64,000 nt of DNA from Diospyros lotus. Lineage: Eukaryota; Streptophyta; Magnoliopsida; Ericales; Ebenaceae. The DNA lies in the NCBI RefSeq assembly GCF_014633365.1, contig NC_068338.1, forward strand, positions 22,454,616 to 22,518,615, written 5' to 3'. The position numbers and the translations under genes are program-made. Shown one piece after another: positions 10,553 through 21,439 of the stretch (its first letter is position 1; each line of letters opens with the position of its first letter). The notes below the pieces were generated by a model that had not been told where the DNA came from, ran no database searches, and worked only from the letters and a program-made list of their open reading frames with translations.

Positions 10553-12044
10553 TATCATGATCATGATCATAATTGCCGCAACCGAGCCGACCCAGTGCCG
10601 GTTTGCTTTCAGTCGGGCAAGAATGTGGTTTTTGTAGCAGTTATCTTTGTTCAAACAAATTCAAATAAATTTGTTGGTCCAATAAAATGGCTTGATTTGC
10701 TTCCATTGAAGAGCAGTTCGAAATCTCATTTTACCATCCAATTTTTATGCGCGTACAGCTGCAGGACGATGAAGAAGATGGGATGGAACTTGAAAAATGG
10801 AAGCTGGTTGGGTTGGTTACATGTGAAAGCTGAAAGACAACATTCACTACAAGCTATTAGAATTCATGATGCTTAATCTGATAATTCTCCTACTAATATT
10901 TGTTGGTTACCTAAAACAACTTGTTCCTTCTATTCGAGTTTGGGTCTGATTAGAGGATGAGAGTAACATTTTTTAGAAATTCTGTAAAAATTATTCAATC
11001 TACAGGCCGAGTTCTATTCAGAACTAATGTGGAAAGTTTTCATACCAAGCTTCAAAACAACCCAAGGCCACAGCCAGTACTCCACAACACCAAGTGTTCC
11101 TCGCCAAAAATACATCATCATATTACATGAATGTTAGCACAAAGTGGAGGGCCAACTCATCTCGCATGTATTCAAGGGCTTATGACATATGAGCTAGAAA
11201 TAAAATAGATAAAGACGCTTGATGTATTATTACACTATTTTTGATAAAAGAGGATTTTGGGTGTTTTGACTCCTTGTTTTGTGAAGGCTAAAGTAAGAGA
11301 AAGATCCTATTTTATGGATTCATTATTATATTTATATGTTGCTTCTTTCACTTTGAGATGGACTAATTAAGTATAATCAAATATCTTATTGTTTTATATA
11401 GCAATTGTTTATTAATTTCATCAAATATACTAAGATTTGAAAAATGTTAATTAACCTGAGTGTGAGGCCTACTTAGTAGGGTCCAATTGAAAATTTCACT
11501 TAAACATGTGAAAGTTGAGTTTTGAAAAAAATATTTCATATAACAAAATCCAAACAAAACTAGTTGCCACAAATCAATCACCTTGTCTTCTTCTTTAAAA
11601 GAGCATCCAATTCACAAGACTAAAAAGAAAGAAAGAAGAAACTACTAAATATAATTTTCACCTTAAAGGCATAATAAACCCTTTAGGAGGTTTCTCCTAA
11701 AATAAAGATACCACTAAAATAATTTTAGCCTAAACTTAAAATAGCTTTCGCAATTTTTTCTAAACACAAAAGAACTAAAAGCGTTTATTCTTTATTAACT
11801 TGTTAAGTTTTTTAAGGAAAATCTACCCAATGAATTTGTTCGGATGATTGTTCGCAATGCTTAATGAAAAGAAAAGGAAAGTACTTATCTAAATAATGTC
11901 TTTTTATAAAAATATAATATAAATTTGAAAGATATGTCTTTTGGTAAAAAAATATATTCAAAATAATATATCATGTTTTGTAGCTAAGATGATGCTCAAC
12001 AAAAATTCTTTTAAAATATATACCTTTTCAATTAAAGTATAGAA
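10553..12044. other. 3' flank and AT-rich spacer
   Basis: About 1.5 kb after the transporter stop. The first 300 bp or so would be its 3' UTR. The rest is AT-rich with no frame over 100 codons and no recognisable domain or RNA gene. Confidence 0.4.
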
Positions 12045-12340
12045 TCAAAATACTCTTTCTTCGATGAAGAAACCGTTTTGATTTATAGGTGAAGTAAAAA
12101 CTTTTAAGTGGCAAGAGACTATAATGGTTTGCTTCTTTCTTTGTTTTTTTTTTCTTGTCAACAGATACCAAAGGTCTTCAAGCTCTTGCAATTTATTATA
12201 TGACCTGCAACCAAGAATATCCATTTTAGGCAACAGTGTAGATTGACAAATGGGTTGAATCAAAGAACATCCCAAGTGTGTCAAACTTCCCAAATTATAA
12301 GAATCAATCGATCTTAGGCTTCAGCTTCGCAAATTCTTGA
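12045..12340 (-). pseudogene. possible leucine-rich-repeat remnant
   Basis: A short minus-strand frame contains LTHLGCSLIQ, LPKMDILGCR and KLQELEDL, a spacing that recalls the LRR tail of NBS-LRR resistance proteins (LPxLxxLxxxxCxxLQxLxxL). It stops in a lysine-rich stretch and has no neighbouring NB-ARC or TIR sequence. Only a weak resemblance; could be chance. Confidence 0.22.
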
Positions 12341-13019
12341 ATATTTCAAAAACATAATGTCATGCTTAGCACTTGCCAATAGACATGGGATCCAATTTGA
12401 ACCACCAATTTACATGAATATTCCCAATAATGCACGAGACCACTCCTTGTTTCACGAGAATCGGGAAACAAAGCACTAGTCTTCAGAAGTAGCTTTGTTT
12501 TTACTTCACAAAAAGGCTATTTTCACAATTTAAAGGGACAATTAAAATGGACCCTAAATTAGAACAAATAAATAATACACACACACATCAGTTCCATGCA
12601 TCCTTAATTTAAAAATGGAAGAAGAAAAGGAATGGAGAAAACGTATCTTATTCCCCCACGATGTTGACCGTAAAAATTACAATCATCTATACAGATATTA
12701 AGTCAAAATAATTAACTGGTGTAAGAGAGAGCAGCCCAGATCATGGATCCCAACCCTGTACAGATCTATCTATGAGAGGCCAATTTAAGAAGTAATGCCA
12801 CCCACAGTGGCTGCTTCAATCTAACATAGCATATCCATGACCCCCAACTTATGGACCAACCATAGTACTTGGCGACTTGGACTTGGATTTTGATACATCC
12901 CCCATCGATCTGAGAACTTGTAAATGAAATCTAGAAGCTTCTTTCGTCATGCATATCGATTTATCAGCCATAAAACAAGCCTACTTTCCATGCGGCAACG
13001 AGAGAAACCACCTGAAACC
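12341..13019. other. spacer, 3' flank of the KEG fragment
   Basis: AT-rich, nothing recognisable. The part next to 13020 would have been the 3' UTR of the KEG-like gene. Confidence 0.4.
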
Positions 13020-15388
13020 TTACAGATGCTCAGGCAGGCTTCCATAAGAATGGAAACACAAGGATTGATCCCTCAGGAAATGTTCACTAGAGCTCTGGTA
13101 AAGAACAAGATCAGCAGGGTCTCCAATCCAGGGGCGTCCTTCCCTCCATCTAAACATGATTCTTAACTTCCCGTTGGCATCAACTCCAACCACCTCGCCC
13201 TTGCTGGCAGGTGTTTCCATCCCCCATCCCCACCTCGGTTTTGTTAATCCCTCTCTAAATTTCACCTTATCACCCACCCTAAAAGGTCTCACCTTTTCCA
13301 TCTCTCTTTCTTTACATACCCAAAGTCTATCCAGAAAACAAAATGAAACCCAAAGCTCTTCTCCCTCCATTCGGTGAACCACTCCAATACTCTCACGAGG
13401 TAACCTCTCCCCAGTGATGAAATGGTGTTGCTACACATGACTTAACCCTCACCCAATCTCCAGTTTTCATATTTTCTTCCACCACCAGATCAACTTCAGA
13501 TGGATCAAGCATCCAAGTCTTTGAGCCAGCTGGGGTGTATATTCTTAGCTTACCATCAGCATCTATTGCTGTTACAGTACCTATGCTTGCATGGGTATGG
13601 CCTGACCACCCAAATCTTGGCTGCTCAACAGAGAGCTTCACCCGCACCTCTTGGCCTATTTGAAGCCTATTCACTCTTTCAAGCTCAGAAATGGACCCTA
13701 CCCACAATTCTGGCTCTCCACAAAAACAAACAGAGACAGTGCCATCCCACTGATCGGTTTGATATCCTAGTCCTTGCACAACCCCAATACTGCCAGGTCC
13801 CAAGGATTTCCGCCTGGCAGCATGATCCTTCAGTTTCACCCATTCACCCACCTCAAGCATCTGCTCCACCTCAAGATCTGCAGGATCTCCCCTCCACAAG
13901 CCTGGTAAATTGAAAAATGAAACCTTAACTTCTCCATTATAATTTACACCAACTATGACACCTTTGTTAGTGGGACAGGCACCTCTCCAGCCCCATCTTG
14001 GCTCACTAAGTCCGACACGGAAGCTTACATGCTGTCCTGTTTTAAAGCATTCAACCTTTTCAACTTCGGAGTAGTGGACATCCCACCTTCCTTTACGATA
14101 ACAACATGCCAACTCTAAATTGAAAAAATCGTGTACACTGTGCACCACTGCTAAATTCTCTCTTCCAGATACATTTCCCTCAGGACAAAGCCTATTTCCC
14201 AGAAATTGTTTCACCCGAACCCAGTCACCAACCACAAATCCTGGAAATTTTTCTGCATCACCTGGAGCAACTTTCCACAAACTATCTCTGCCAGCCACTC
14301 TTACCTACATAAAGGACAAGGCACAATTTTTCATTGCTGATTGTTCCAAAGTTCAAATGCTCAAAGCCCCAAAACAGTACCGTAAGGAATTATAGTACAT
14401 AAGAGAGATACAAGCACAATGCTCTCTCAAAATCATCAAAATAGATTAAGGGTCGATTTCGCACCAGCTTTTTTAGCAAAAGGGCATGCTTAAAAAAAGT
14501 TAGAAAAATAAATAAAAAGAACTAGCTCGAGAAGAGTTGCACCATAGTGTTCGGTAACTGTATTAAGAAACTAACTTATTGGTAGTCATTCCTGTAATAA
14601 TATGATTCCAAAATAATAATAATACCACTGTAATAAATCTACTGTTATATCTTACAAAAAGAGGTGCATAGAAATGTAGAATATATCTTATCTCTTCCAT
14701 CACCTCTTCCATCACAGTGAAACCAAGCTAAAAAAAAGCATAATATTTTTGCTTTTGAGCTTTTTTGTCTGCACACCCCCCCCGCCCCCCCCCCCCCCTA
14801 AAAAAAAAAGAAGCAAAAAGGGCAAGCTTCCATCAAATTTAACTTTTTTAAATAAAAATTTAAAATCAAAACTAAATAATTGGTGCTAAACATACCCTTA
14901 AGTATTCTAATCAAATAGTAAGATACCATTGATGGGGAGCAATTTGTAGGCACATTGATTTATGCACAACAGAACAGCAGTCAGAAAACCTTTGGCCTAC
15001 TACTGCCAAGTAAATGCACAGGCCAACTCAAAACACCCATGCCAAGCAAAATAAATTGAATCAAGAAACAAGAGACTTACATTAAGGGTCCCATCCATGT
15101 CGATTCTTGCAATTTTACCAAAGGTAGCTGGAGTTTCATTTGACCAACCAAGTTGGGGCTGAGAGATAGATGGCATCAGGCGAATCTCTTGGCCCACTTC
15201 AAATAGCAATACCTTCTCCATATCTGTTACAGAGCAAGGAAAAAGCTTGCTCGGAAGCAGAATGCAACACTCATGTCACCAGAATCATCCATGTTGTGGA
15301 TTATACCAATGCTCTGTCGGGTAACATCCTCCCACCCATATTTGGGGGAAGGCACTGAAGTTTTCACTCGAACCCAATCTCCAATGTG
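13020..15388 (-). pseudogene. KEG-like E3 ubiquitin ligase, C-terminal repeat fragment, two frameshifts
   Basis: KEG (KEEP ON GOING) is a large RING-kinase-ankyrin-HERC2-like-repeat ubiquitin ligase that controls ABI5 turnover and trafficking. Only the last repeats remain. Exon 15081-15388 carries IGDWVRVKTSV, YGWEDVTRQSIG and GQEIRLMPSISQP; exon 13020-14304 carries LGNRLCPEGN, GLSEPRWGWRG, LPGLWRGDPADLEVE, QPRFGWSGHTHASIGTV, SKTWMLDPSEV and KLRIMFRWREGRPWIGDPAD. The intron 14305-15080 has GTAAGT and TTTATGTAG ends. A one-base loss near 15252 and one extra base at 13398 break the frame, and all N-terminal domains are cut off at 15388, where the duplicated block begins. Retention of the intron argues for truncation of a genomic copy, not a retrocopy. 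Confidence 0.82.
14305..15080 (-). other. intron of the KEG-like pseudogene, with a C-tract
   Basis: Donor GTAAGT (15080 downward) and acceptor TATGTAG (ending 14305) join the reading frame exactly between two KEG repeats. The intron contains a long C run interrupted by one G at about 14776-14799, followed by an A run. Confidence 0.7.
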
Positions 15389-16704
15389 CTGGGGTGTTGC
15401 TCTTTGGGCCCCTAGGTTCCGTGTTTGAACCCTGAGCAGAAGATAATTCAGCAAACAATGAGCAATCCTGAAAAATAAAAAATACTTACGGCCCTCACGT
15501 TTGCGGTTGTACTAGGGGTCGAAACTTGTCTGTTAAATTCCCTGATTTATCTCTCTTGCTGAAATCATGAGACCGAATAATGGAGACGCTCGTGATGATA
15601 CGTTAACCAAAAAACAAAAAGTGTGATACATTTAAATGGAGTCATGCTAGATGTACACCCATTTTGTACATCTTGGGTTACACACACAGGGATATTATGA
15701 CCAAAATACCCCTTGCCTTCATGCGCCTCTATGCGGCTCATGAGGGACATTTTTGTCATTGATATACCTTTGTATAGCCTAAGGTGTACACAAAGGTATA
15801 CCAATAACATTATTTATTTAAATGTACACATCCAATTTGTTCAATACCAATAGTATACCATACCAATGACCATAGCATCTTGTCTTTTACAGCATCAAGT
15901 ACACACGATATCATTAAAATAGCACAACATTACTGTTACAAAGTAGCAATGAACATTTTTCTCATTAGAAATGGTGAGTTGCCAGTCAAATTTTTTCTTC
16001 TTTAGATAAATCAACTCTTCTAGACACGAGATCCTCAAAAGCAACATGACTCGAGTGATATTGGAAAATTGTCCACCCAAACATGCCTTCCATGACACTG
16101 ATAGCCAATATTACACTAAACAATGAAGGGGGCTACCTTGTCATCCCAACAAACATGTTTGAACTCGAAGTCATGATAAATATGAAACTTGCTTTAGAGG
16201 GCATCCACAAAATGGTTGTGTACACTCTTCGAAGAATTGGAGTGGATTTAGAAATCTAGGTTGGGGAATGACAAAATTTTAAAATGTTGATGTAATAAAA
16301 TTATTATATAATTAATAATAAGATTTGAGTTTGAAATTAATGATAAAAGTTAATTTTAAAAAGTTATTATTTGTGTTTATTTGAAATTAATGATAGAATT
16401 TAGGCGAGTTTGATATTGGGCTTATAAGTTTTTACTTATAAATGGATTATGATTAGCAGTTCAGAGACATTTTCTCTACCTACATTCAAATCAAAAGGTA
16501 TCCAGCTGGTGTTGTTTCATTCCTTATTCTCGATATATACTGCCCTTTTCTCGAGGTTCTATCTCTGGAGCTCGGCGAGGACGGCTACGAGGTCGGACAT
16601 GAGGAGGCGAGAAACATGGGACTTCATGAACCGTTCGAACCGCACAAGATAGGACTGCAGCCTCTTGAGCTCCTTGGCGGCGACAAGTGCTTCCTTGCTC
16701 ATCT
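15382..16704 (+). repeat. segmental duplication copy 1, left block
   Basis: Near-identical to 34063-35379 over its whole length, from CAATGTG at the left edge to GCTCATCT at the right. It starts where KEG homology stops. It holds a MITE-like stretch and the first exon of a PPR-family gene in reverse. In copy 2 this block is joined directly to the equivalent of 20950. Confidence 0.88.
15600..15840. mobile_element. MITE-like element (copy 1)
   Basis: A block bounded by CATTTAAATG-type sequence at both ends (about 15629 and 15828), with complementary halves such as TGTACA...TGTACAC and GGTATACC-type segments. No ORF. Its counterpart is at about 34290-34505. The structure suggests a short inverted-repeat transposon, but the exact ends were not resolved. 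Confidence 0.35.
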
Positions 16705-16873
16705 TCTTGCGCCGCCATATCGATAGGCTCGACCTTGATGCCGAAAGGGTTATGCAACGTGCGAGCGGGTCCGGACGGTAGATCTCGAAATTTAGGGTTT
16801 TAAGAGGGCAGTGAGGGCTTGCAGGGAATGAAAATGAGCATCTCCGCATAAGATTTCTGCCCGCTTGCAGCAT
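16524..16873 (-). pseudogene. first exon of an At1g62350-like PPR-family protein, isolated fragment
   Basis: The minus strand opens at an ATG at 16873 with an Arg-rich, acid-poor N-terminus of organelle-targeting type, then reads MSKEALVAAKELKRLQ, RFMKSHVSRLL and LVAVLAELQR. This matches the N-terminal part of the small plant PPR-superfamily protein typified by Arabidopsis At1g62350. A TAG follows ELQR at about 16559; the second copy at 35.2 kb has CAG there, so the stop is secondary. No further exons follow. The C-terminal end of the same kind of protein is encoded at 63726-64000, so that gene, or a close paralogue, is the likely source. Confidence 0.7.
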
Positions 16874-18038
16874 TCCAAGACTGTCATTGCCAGCAAGGCA
16901 GATAGATAGACCGAGGAGTTAACTAAGAATTTATCCCTACTCCACTCTGAATTTTGTGTTTTATGAGCTACTCATATTTTAATTTTTTAAATCTTATGCA
17001 TTTTTTTATATTTAAAATAACATTCATGTATTAATATATAAATAAATTATTTTCAGTCCAGATTGTATTTATCTTTTTGCAAATCGAATTATGAAATATT
17101 TTAATTTACACTATTTTTCATCAGCATAATACTCTTTTTCATTAGTTCCAACGTAGCATATATATCGAGTTAGAAGAAGAATAGTAATTTGTTAAATAAT
17201 TTAAAATTTTATTAATTATTTAAAAAATTATAACATTTTTTAAAATTCTTCTCTTTGGTGCTACACGGTCGAGGAATTTTTTTTTATAATTTATGTTTTT
17301 TTTTCTATTTTTATATTATTTGCCTAATATTTAGAAATGTTGTCAAAAACAAAAAAATAATATTTTTTTTGTAAAACAACAGAACTAGGCAGAAGCAGTA
17401 ATTTTCAACTTCAGCGGGGCAATAAAATAGATTATTAATGAAACAAATTAACTTTCTTAAATATTTAAATTTACAATTACTAAACTTTATATATATATTG
17501 AATATATATTCTAAAAAATATTTATATATATATTAACGTGTGTATGTACGTTGACTGAGAGTGCTGGAGGGTCGATTAGACCAATTCAGTATCCTTAGAC
17601 AGAGGCCCTCACAAAATATAAAAAAAAAAAAAATGTAACAAAATAAATAAAGAGACTAAATAAACTAACAGTGGCATGTTTCAACAAATGACCATCAAAA
17701 GAACTCAAATTCATTTAGCGGGTGGTCCCGTCATGTAGAATTAAGATAATTAAAGAGCTAAGTATATGTACCCGACCTTGCCTTGCAGAGTTAAAGTTTT
17801 AGATGATGTTGCTGATCAAAATTAAAAGGAAAATCTTACTTGCATTGTACAATACAGTGCCATGTATAATCCGAAAAAGAAAAATTACAAAATGCATCCT
17901 GACCTGTCAACATTAATACAATGATGGAGAAAAAAAAAAAAGAGTCAAGAATATAAAGAAGGAAAACTGTATATTGTGGCTATTCCTGTTAGGACCACCA
18001 GCAAGCAAGCAAGCATTATAAAATAGATGCAAAAATAA
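16874..18038. other. AT-rich spacer downstream of the PPR gene
   Basis: Very AT-rich with several A and T homopolymers and a TATATATAT-rich stretch near 17490-17540. No coding or RNA feature seen. The last 100-300 bp before 18038 are probably the PPR gene's 3' UTR. Confidence 0.4.
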
Positions 18039-20210
18039 TCAGGTAGGGCTTAGCTGTTGGTTAGGATGAATTTTTGGAGTTTCGTGTGATGCTTTATCCT
18101 TCTCTGAAGTTTGCTGAGGAAAACTTGACAAAAGCTTTACAACATCGGGATCTTTGAGATCTTCAGAGGTAAGACACGTCAAGATGGTTGAAGTTATTAC
18201 TGGGTCGAGAACACCACCCAGAGCAGCCATTTTATGAAGCAGGCGGATGATTTCTTCCTTTTCTCCCCATGAATAAAAACCCTTAAGAAGAGAATCAAAT
18301 ACGTAGGCATCTGGTTTAAAGCCATGAGCAATCATTTTCTCCAGAACACTCTTAGCATCATCCAACTGGCCAGCCCTACAAAACCTATTTATTAATATGG
18401 AAAAGGTCACAGCATCAGGGGCCAAACCCCTTTGAAGCATGTCTTCAAGTACTCCTTTGGCAGATTGAATATCCCCTGCTTTCAGAGTTGCGTCAATTAT
18501 TATATTAAATGACACAACATCAGGTTCATAGTCCAAACTCCTCATCTCATCAAACAACCCTCTTGCCTGCACCAAACTGCCTTCTTTGCACAAAGTTGCT
18601 ATCAGTTGATTGTAGCTAAACAAGGTAGGGTAAAGCCCAGCAGCTCTCATTTTTATAAGAATCCCTTTTGCTATATTACCCATATGCAATTTACAGAATC
18701 CATTTATCATAACACTATACATGAATGAATCTGGAGTTAGCCCTGACTGGAGCACCTGTTTCCAAAACCCCATAGCTTTCTCAACATTCCCTTCCTTTAG
18801 ACAACCCTGAATCAGCGAAGTATAAGCTACATTGTCACAGATGTTCCCATCCACAACCATCTTATGGTGAATCTCCAAAGCTTCATCAAGACGACCTTCT
18901 TTGCAGAGCCCCTGGATCAGCACACTAAGTGTGTATACATCTGGTTTAACATAGTTATTGTCTTTCAACATCATATCAAAAAGAATGATTGCCTCATTAA
19001 CCTTCCCATTTTTGCAAAGTCCTGTGGCTAAAGTGTTGTAAGTAACCACATCAGGCTTCTTCCCCCTCTCAATCATCATTTCAAATATTTTAGAAGCATC
19101 GCTTGCCAAATCTTCCTTGCACAATCCATTTATTAGAACATTGTACGTTACAACACTCGGCTCTTCACCCTTCTCTAGCATCAAATCAAATAACTTGACA
19201 GCTTTGCTGGCTCTCCCATCCTTACAAATAGCACCAATTAAACTTGTGTAAGTGACAGTATCAGGCCGGACCCCTCGTTCCGTCATAGAGTTCAATATTG
19301 TTGTTGCTTCCTCCCATTGACCTATCCCACACAGACCATCTAACAAGCAACTATATGTGATCACATTTGGGGAAATTCCTTGTCCCAACATTTCATTAAA
19401 GAGTTCCTTGCCCCTAATAACATCCCCTCTATGGCAGAAACCACTTATAAGTGTCCCATAGGCAACAACATCAGCAACCAATCCATTCATCCTCATCTCC
19501 TTGAACAATCTCATAGCTTCGTCCATTCTACCCTCCTTGCATAGTCCATCCATCAAAATGGTGTACGTAGTCAAATTGGGGCTACAATTTGTTACCTCCA
19601 TCTCATCTCTCAATTTCAGAGCTCCTTCCATGTTTTTTGCTTTGCAAAGTCCCCTTATAAGTGTATTAAAGCTAACAGTATCAAATGAGATCCAACCTCT
19701 ACCCAGTTGACGAAAAAGCTCCATTGCCTCAACAACCTTGCCATTTCGACACAAACCCTTCAATACAATATTCACATTGTATACAGTAACACTAAAACCA
19801 CGCTTGACCATCAGACTCAATACCCCAAAAGCAAATTCAACTTGACGTGTATTCACAAAGCAGTCAATCAGAGCACTCAGAGTTAGAAAACTAGTGGAAA
19901 TGCCAACACGGCTCATCGAATTGTACACTTGGAGAGTCAAATTGTGGTTCTCTGACTTGGCCAGGGCTTGAACAAGGAAATTGCATGTGGGATGCGAAGG
20001 AACGAGATTCAAATCAATGAGTTGGCTGAAAAGCGAAACCGCATCATCGAATTGGGGATTAGGTTTTTCACATAAGGACCTTATCCAGAATTCTGCTTCC
20101 TGTAGATAGTCGGTGACACTGGAACTGGCTGGTAGTTTTGGGGAGAAAAGTTTGATGAGCTCACAATGGTGCAAGTGGAGGCGACGATTCAAGAGTGGTT
20201 TCGTAATCAT
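18039..20210 (-). CDS. P-class pentatricopeptide repeat protein, 723 aa
   Basis: A single uninterrupted, intronless frame, as usual for P-class PPR genes. The N-terminus (MITKPLLNRRLHLHH) is basic and lacks acidic residues, suggesting a mitochondrial or plastid presequence. From about residue 75 to 670 there are roughly 16 tandem 35-residue PPR motifs (for example VSFNTLIRGLCKAKNMEGAL, VTYNVLINGLCKE, VYTLSVLIQGLCKEGRLDEAL). The tail has no E, DYW or SMR domain. Such proteins bind one organellar RNA each, with specificity set by residues 5 and 35 of each repeat, and act in processing, stabilisation or splicing. The closest Arabidopsis protein I recall is At4g28010. The gene lies in the 4.2 kb absent from duplication copy 2, so it is single-copy here. 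It looks intact and is the best candidate functional host gene in the window. Confidence 0.93.
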   Translation of the reverse strand: MITKPLLNRRLHLHHCELIKLFSPKLPASSSVTDYLQEAEFWIRSLCEKPNPQFDDAVSLFSQLIDLNLVPSHPTCNFLVQALAKSENHNLTLQVYNSMSRVGISTSFLTLSALIDCFVNTRQVEFAFGVLSLMVKRGFSVTVYNVNIVLKGLCRNGKVVEAMELFRQLGRGWISFDTVSFNTLIRGLCKAKNMEGALKLRDEMEVTNCSPNLTTYTILMDGLCKEGRMDEAMRLFKEMRMNGLVADVVAYGTLISGFCHRGDVIRGKELFNEMLGQGISPNVITYSCLLDGLCGIGQWEEATTILNSMTERGVRPDTVTYTSLIGAICKDGRASKAVKLFDLMLEKGEEPSVVTYNVLINGLCKEDLASDASKIFEMMIERGKKPDVVTYNTLATGLCKNGKVNEAIILFDMMLKDNNYVKPDVYTLSVLIQGLCKEGRLDEALEIHHKMVVDGNICDNVAYTSLIQGCLKEGNVEKAMGFWKQVLQSGLTPDSFMYSVMINGFCKLHMGNIAKGILIKMRAAGLYPTLFSYNQLIATLCKEGSLVQARGLFDEMRSLDYEPDVVSFNIIIDATLKAGDIQSAKGVLEDMLQRGLAPDAVTFSILINRFCRAGQLDDAKSVLEKMIAHGFKPDAYVFDSLLKGFYSWGEKEEIIRLLHKMAALGGVLDPVITSTILTCLTSEDLKDPDVVKLLSSFPQQTSEKDKASHETPKIHPNQQLSPT

Positions 20211-20542
20211 TTCAAGTGTGGATCCAGTCCCTTGTGCATAAATAGAGCGAGAAGGGCAATTGAGAAGGCTGAGTTACTACTTGTGGAGAAGAGAAGCCGA
20301 AGAAGAAATGGTTTCCTGAAACGATGAAATCATTATTGGTCATCTAATAGTGTAAAGAAAAACAAAAATTTCACATAATATGGTTGCACAATCATTCCAT
20401 TGACCAAGGAAAAATTGAATCCTAACCCCTTTAGAGGAGAACACAAAAACATCCAAAATAAATCTATCCTAAAAGCATTATGGACCATATCTGTACGAGT
20501 AGACAAAAACAACAAACCTAAAATAACATGAGAAACCTAAGT

Positions 20543-20887
20543 TGAAACACCTTGGGGATAATTGGAGATGAACGAATGAACTGCTTTCTCAATTTGTATT
20601 GAACTTAGATGAGATATTTATACATGGGCAGGCCTCAGTTTTCTCCTATAATACAAGAATACAAAATACAAATTTAAATAGGATACAACAGATAAGATAG
20701 GACATACGATAAGATTTAAACTTAAGTAATAGTCCTATCCTATCTTTACGGAGCTACTTTATCTCAAACTTCTTATCCCTTATTTATCATCTCAACTTAC
20801 TTTAATTTTAAATCTTTCAAATCTCTTCTTCTCATCCTATCTCCTTCGGTACAATAGCAAATATTTTCGTATCTCCTTTCTTCAACA
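20543..20887 (-). repeat. 3' LTR of the copia fragment
   Basis: Starts TGTTGAAG after the polypurine tract; the 3' end is set only by a CA (GGTGTTTCA) and is uncertain by some tens of bases. A TATA-like GTATAAATAT lies near 20616-20625. About 0.35 kb, a normal copia LTR size. Absent from copy 2 because of the deletion there. Confidence 0.5.
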
Positions 20888-21439
20888 CTCCCCCTCAAAC
20901 TAGTGAATAGATGTCTCTCAGTCCCAGCTTGTCTCTAATCAATTCAAACCCTTGTTTAGCCATTGCTTTAGTAAGAATATCAACTTCTTGTGAACCAATA
21001 GGAATATAGGTAAGATTAATCCCTCCATCTTCAATTTCCTGTTTAACAAAGTGGCGATCAATCCTCACGTGCTTCATCCGTTTATATTGTACCGGATTAT
21101 TCACAATGTTTATTACTGATTTGCTGTCACTATATAGTCTGGTAGGAGTAGTTATTGGCGTCTTTAAGTCTTCCATTAGTTTTTCAAGCCAAATTATTTC
21201 ACACACCCTTTGATGTGTTTGCTAGTGGGTGAATGCATAAATAGACTCACTACACTCACAGCATGTGCTATATTCGATCGTGTAAGGGATAAATAGATCA
21301 ATTTGCCCACTAACTGTTGGTATCTTTCTCTGTCTATTGGACTCTCCATTCCATCCACTTTATCCTTCCAATTTTGTTCCAATGGTATGCTAGTTGGCTT
21401 ACAACCAAGTTCCCCATAGTTATGTGGAGGCGTGCACAA
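20543..21439 (-). mobile_element. Ty1/copia 3' fragment (RT end, RNase H, 3' LTR)
   Basis: Minus-strand frame 21194-21439 carries the end of copia RT (RYQQLVGKLIYLSLTR). Frame 20895-21206 carries RNase H (IIWLEKLMEDL, LYSDSKSVINIVNNPVQ, KHVRIDRHFVKQEI, DILTKAMAK). The DADWAGD region that normally lies between them is deleted. A polypurine tract (GAGGGGGAG) leads into a 3' LTR that starts TGTTGAAG at 20887 and ends at about 20543. Everything 5' of 21439 is missing. A second copy of the coding part lies at 35380-35869. Confidence 0.82.

Noticed and set aside
14776..14815. C-tract followed by A-tract, possibly a structural or G-quadruplex element on the minus strand
   Set aside because: Sits in the intron of a pseudogene and is a simple homopolymer; similar tracts occur in the 62.05-kb tandem repeat. 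No evidence of function.
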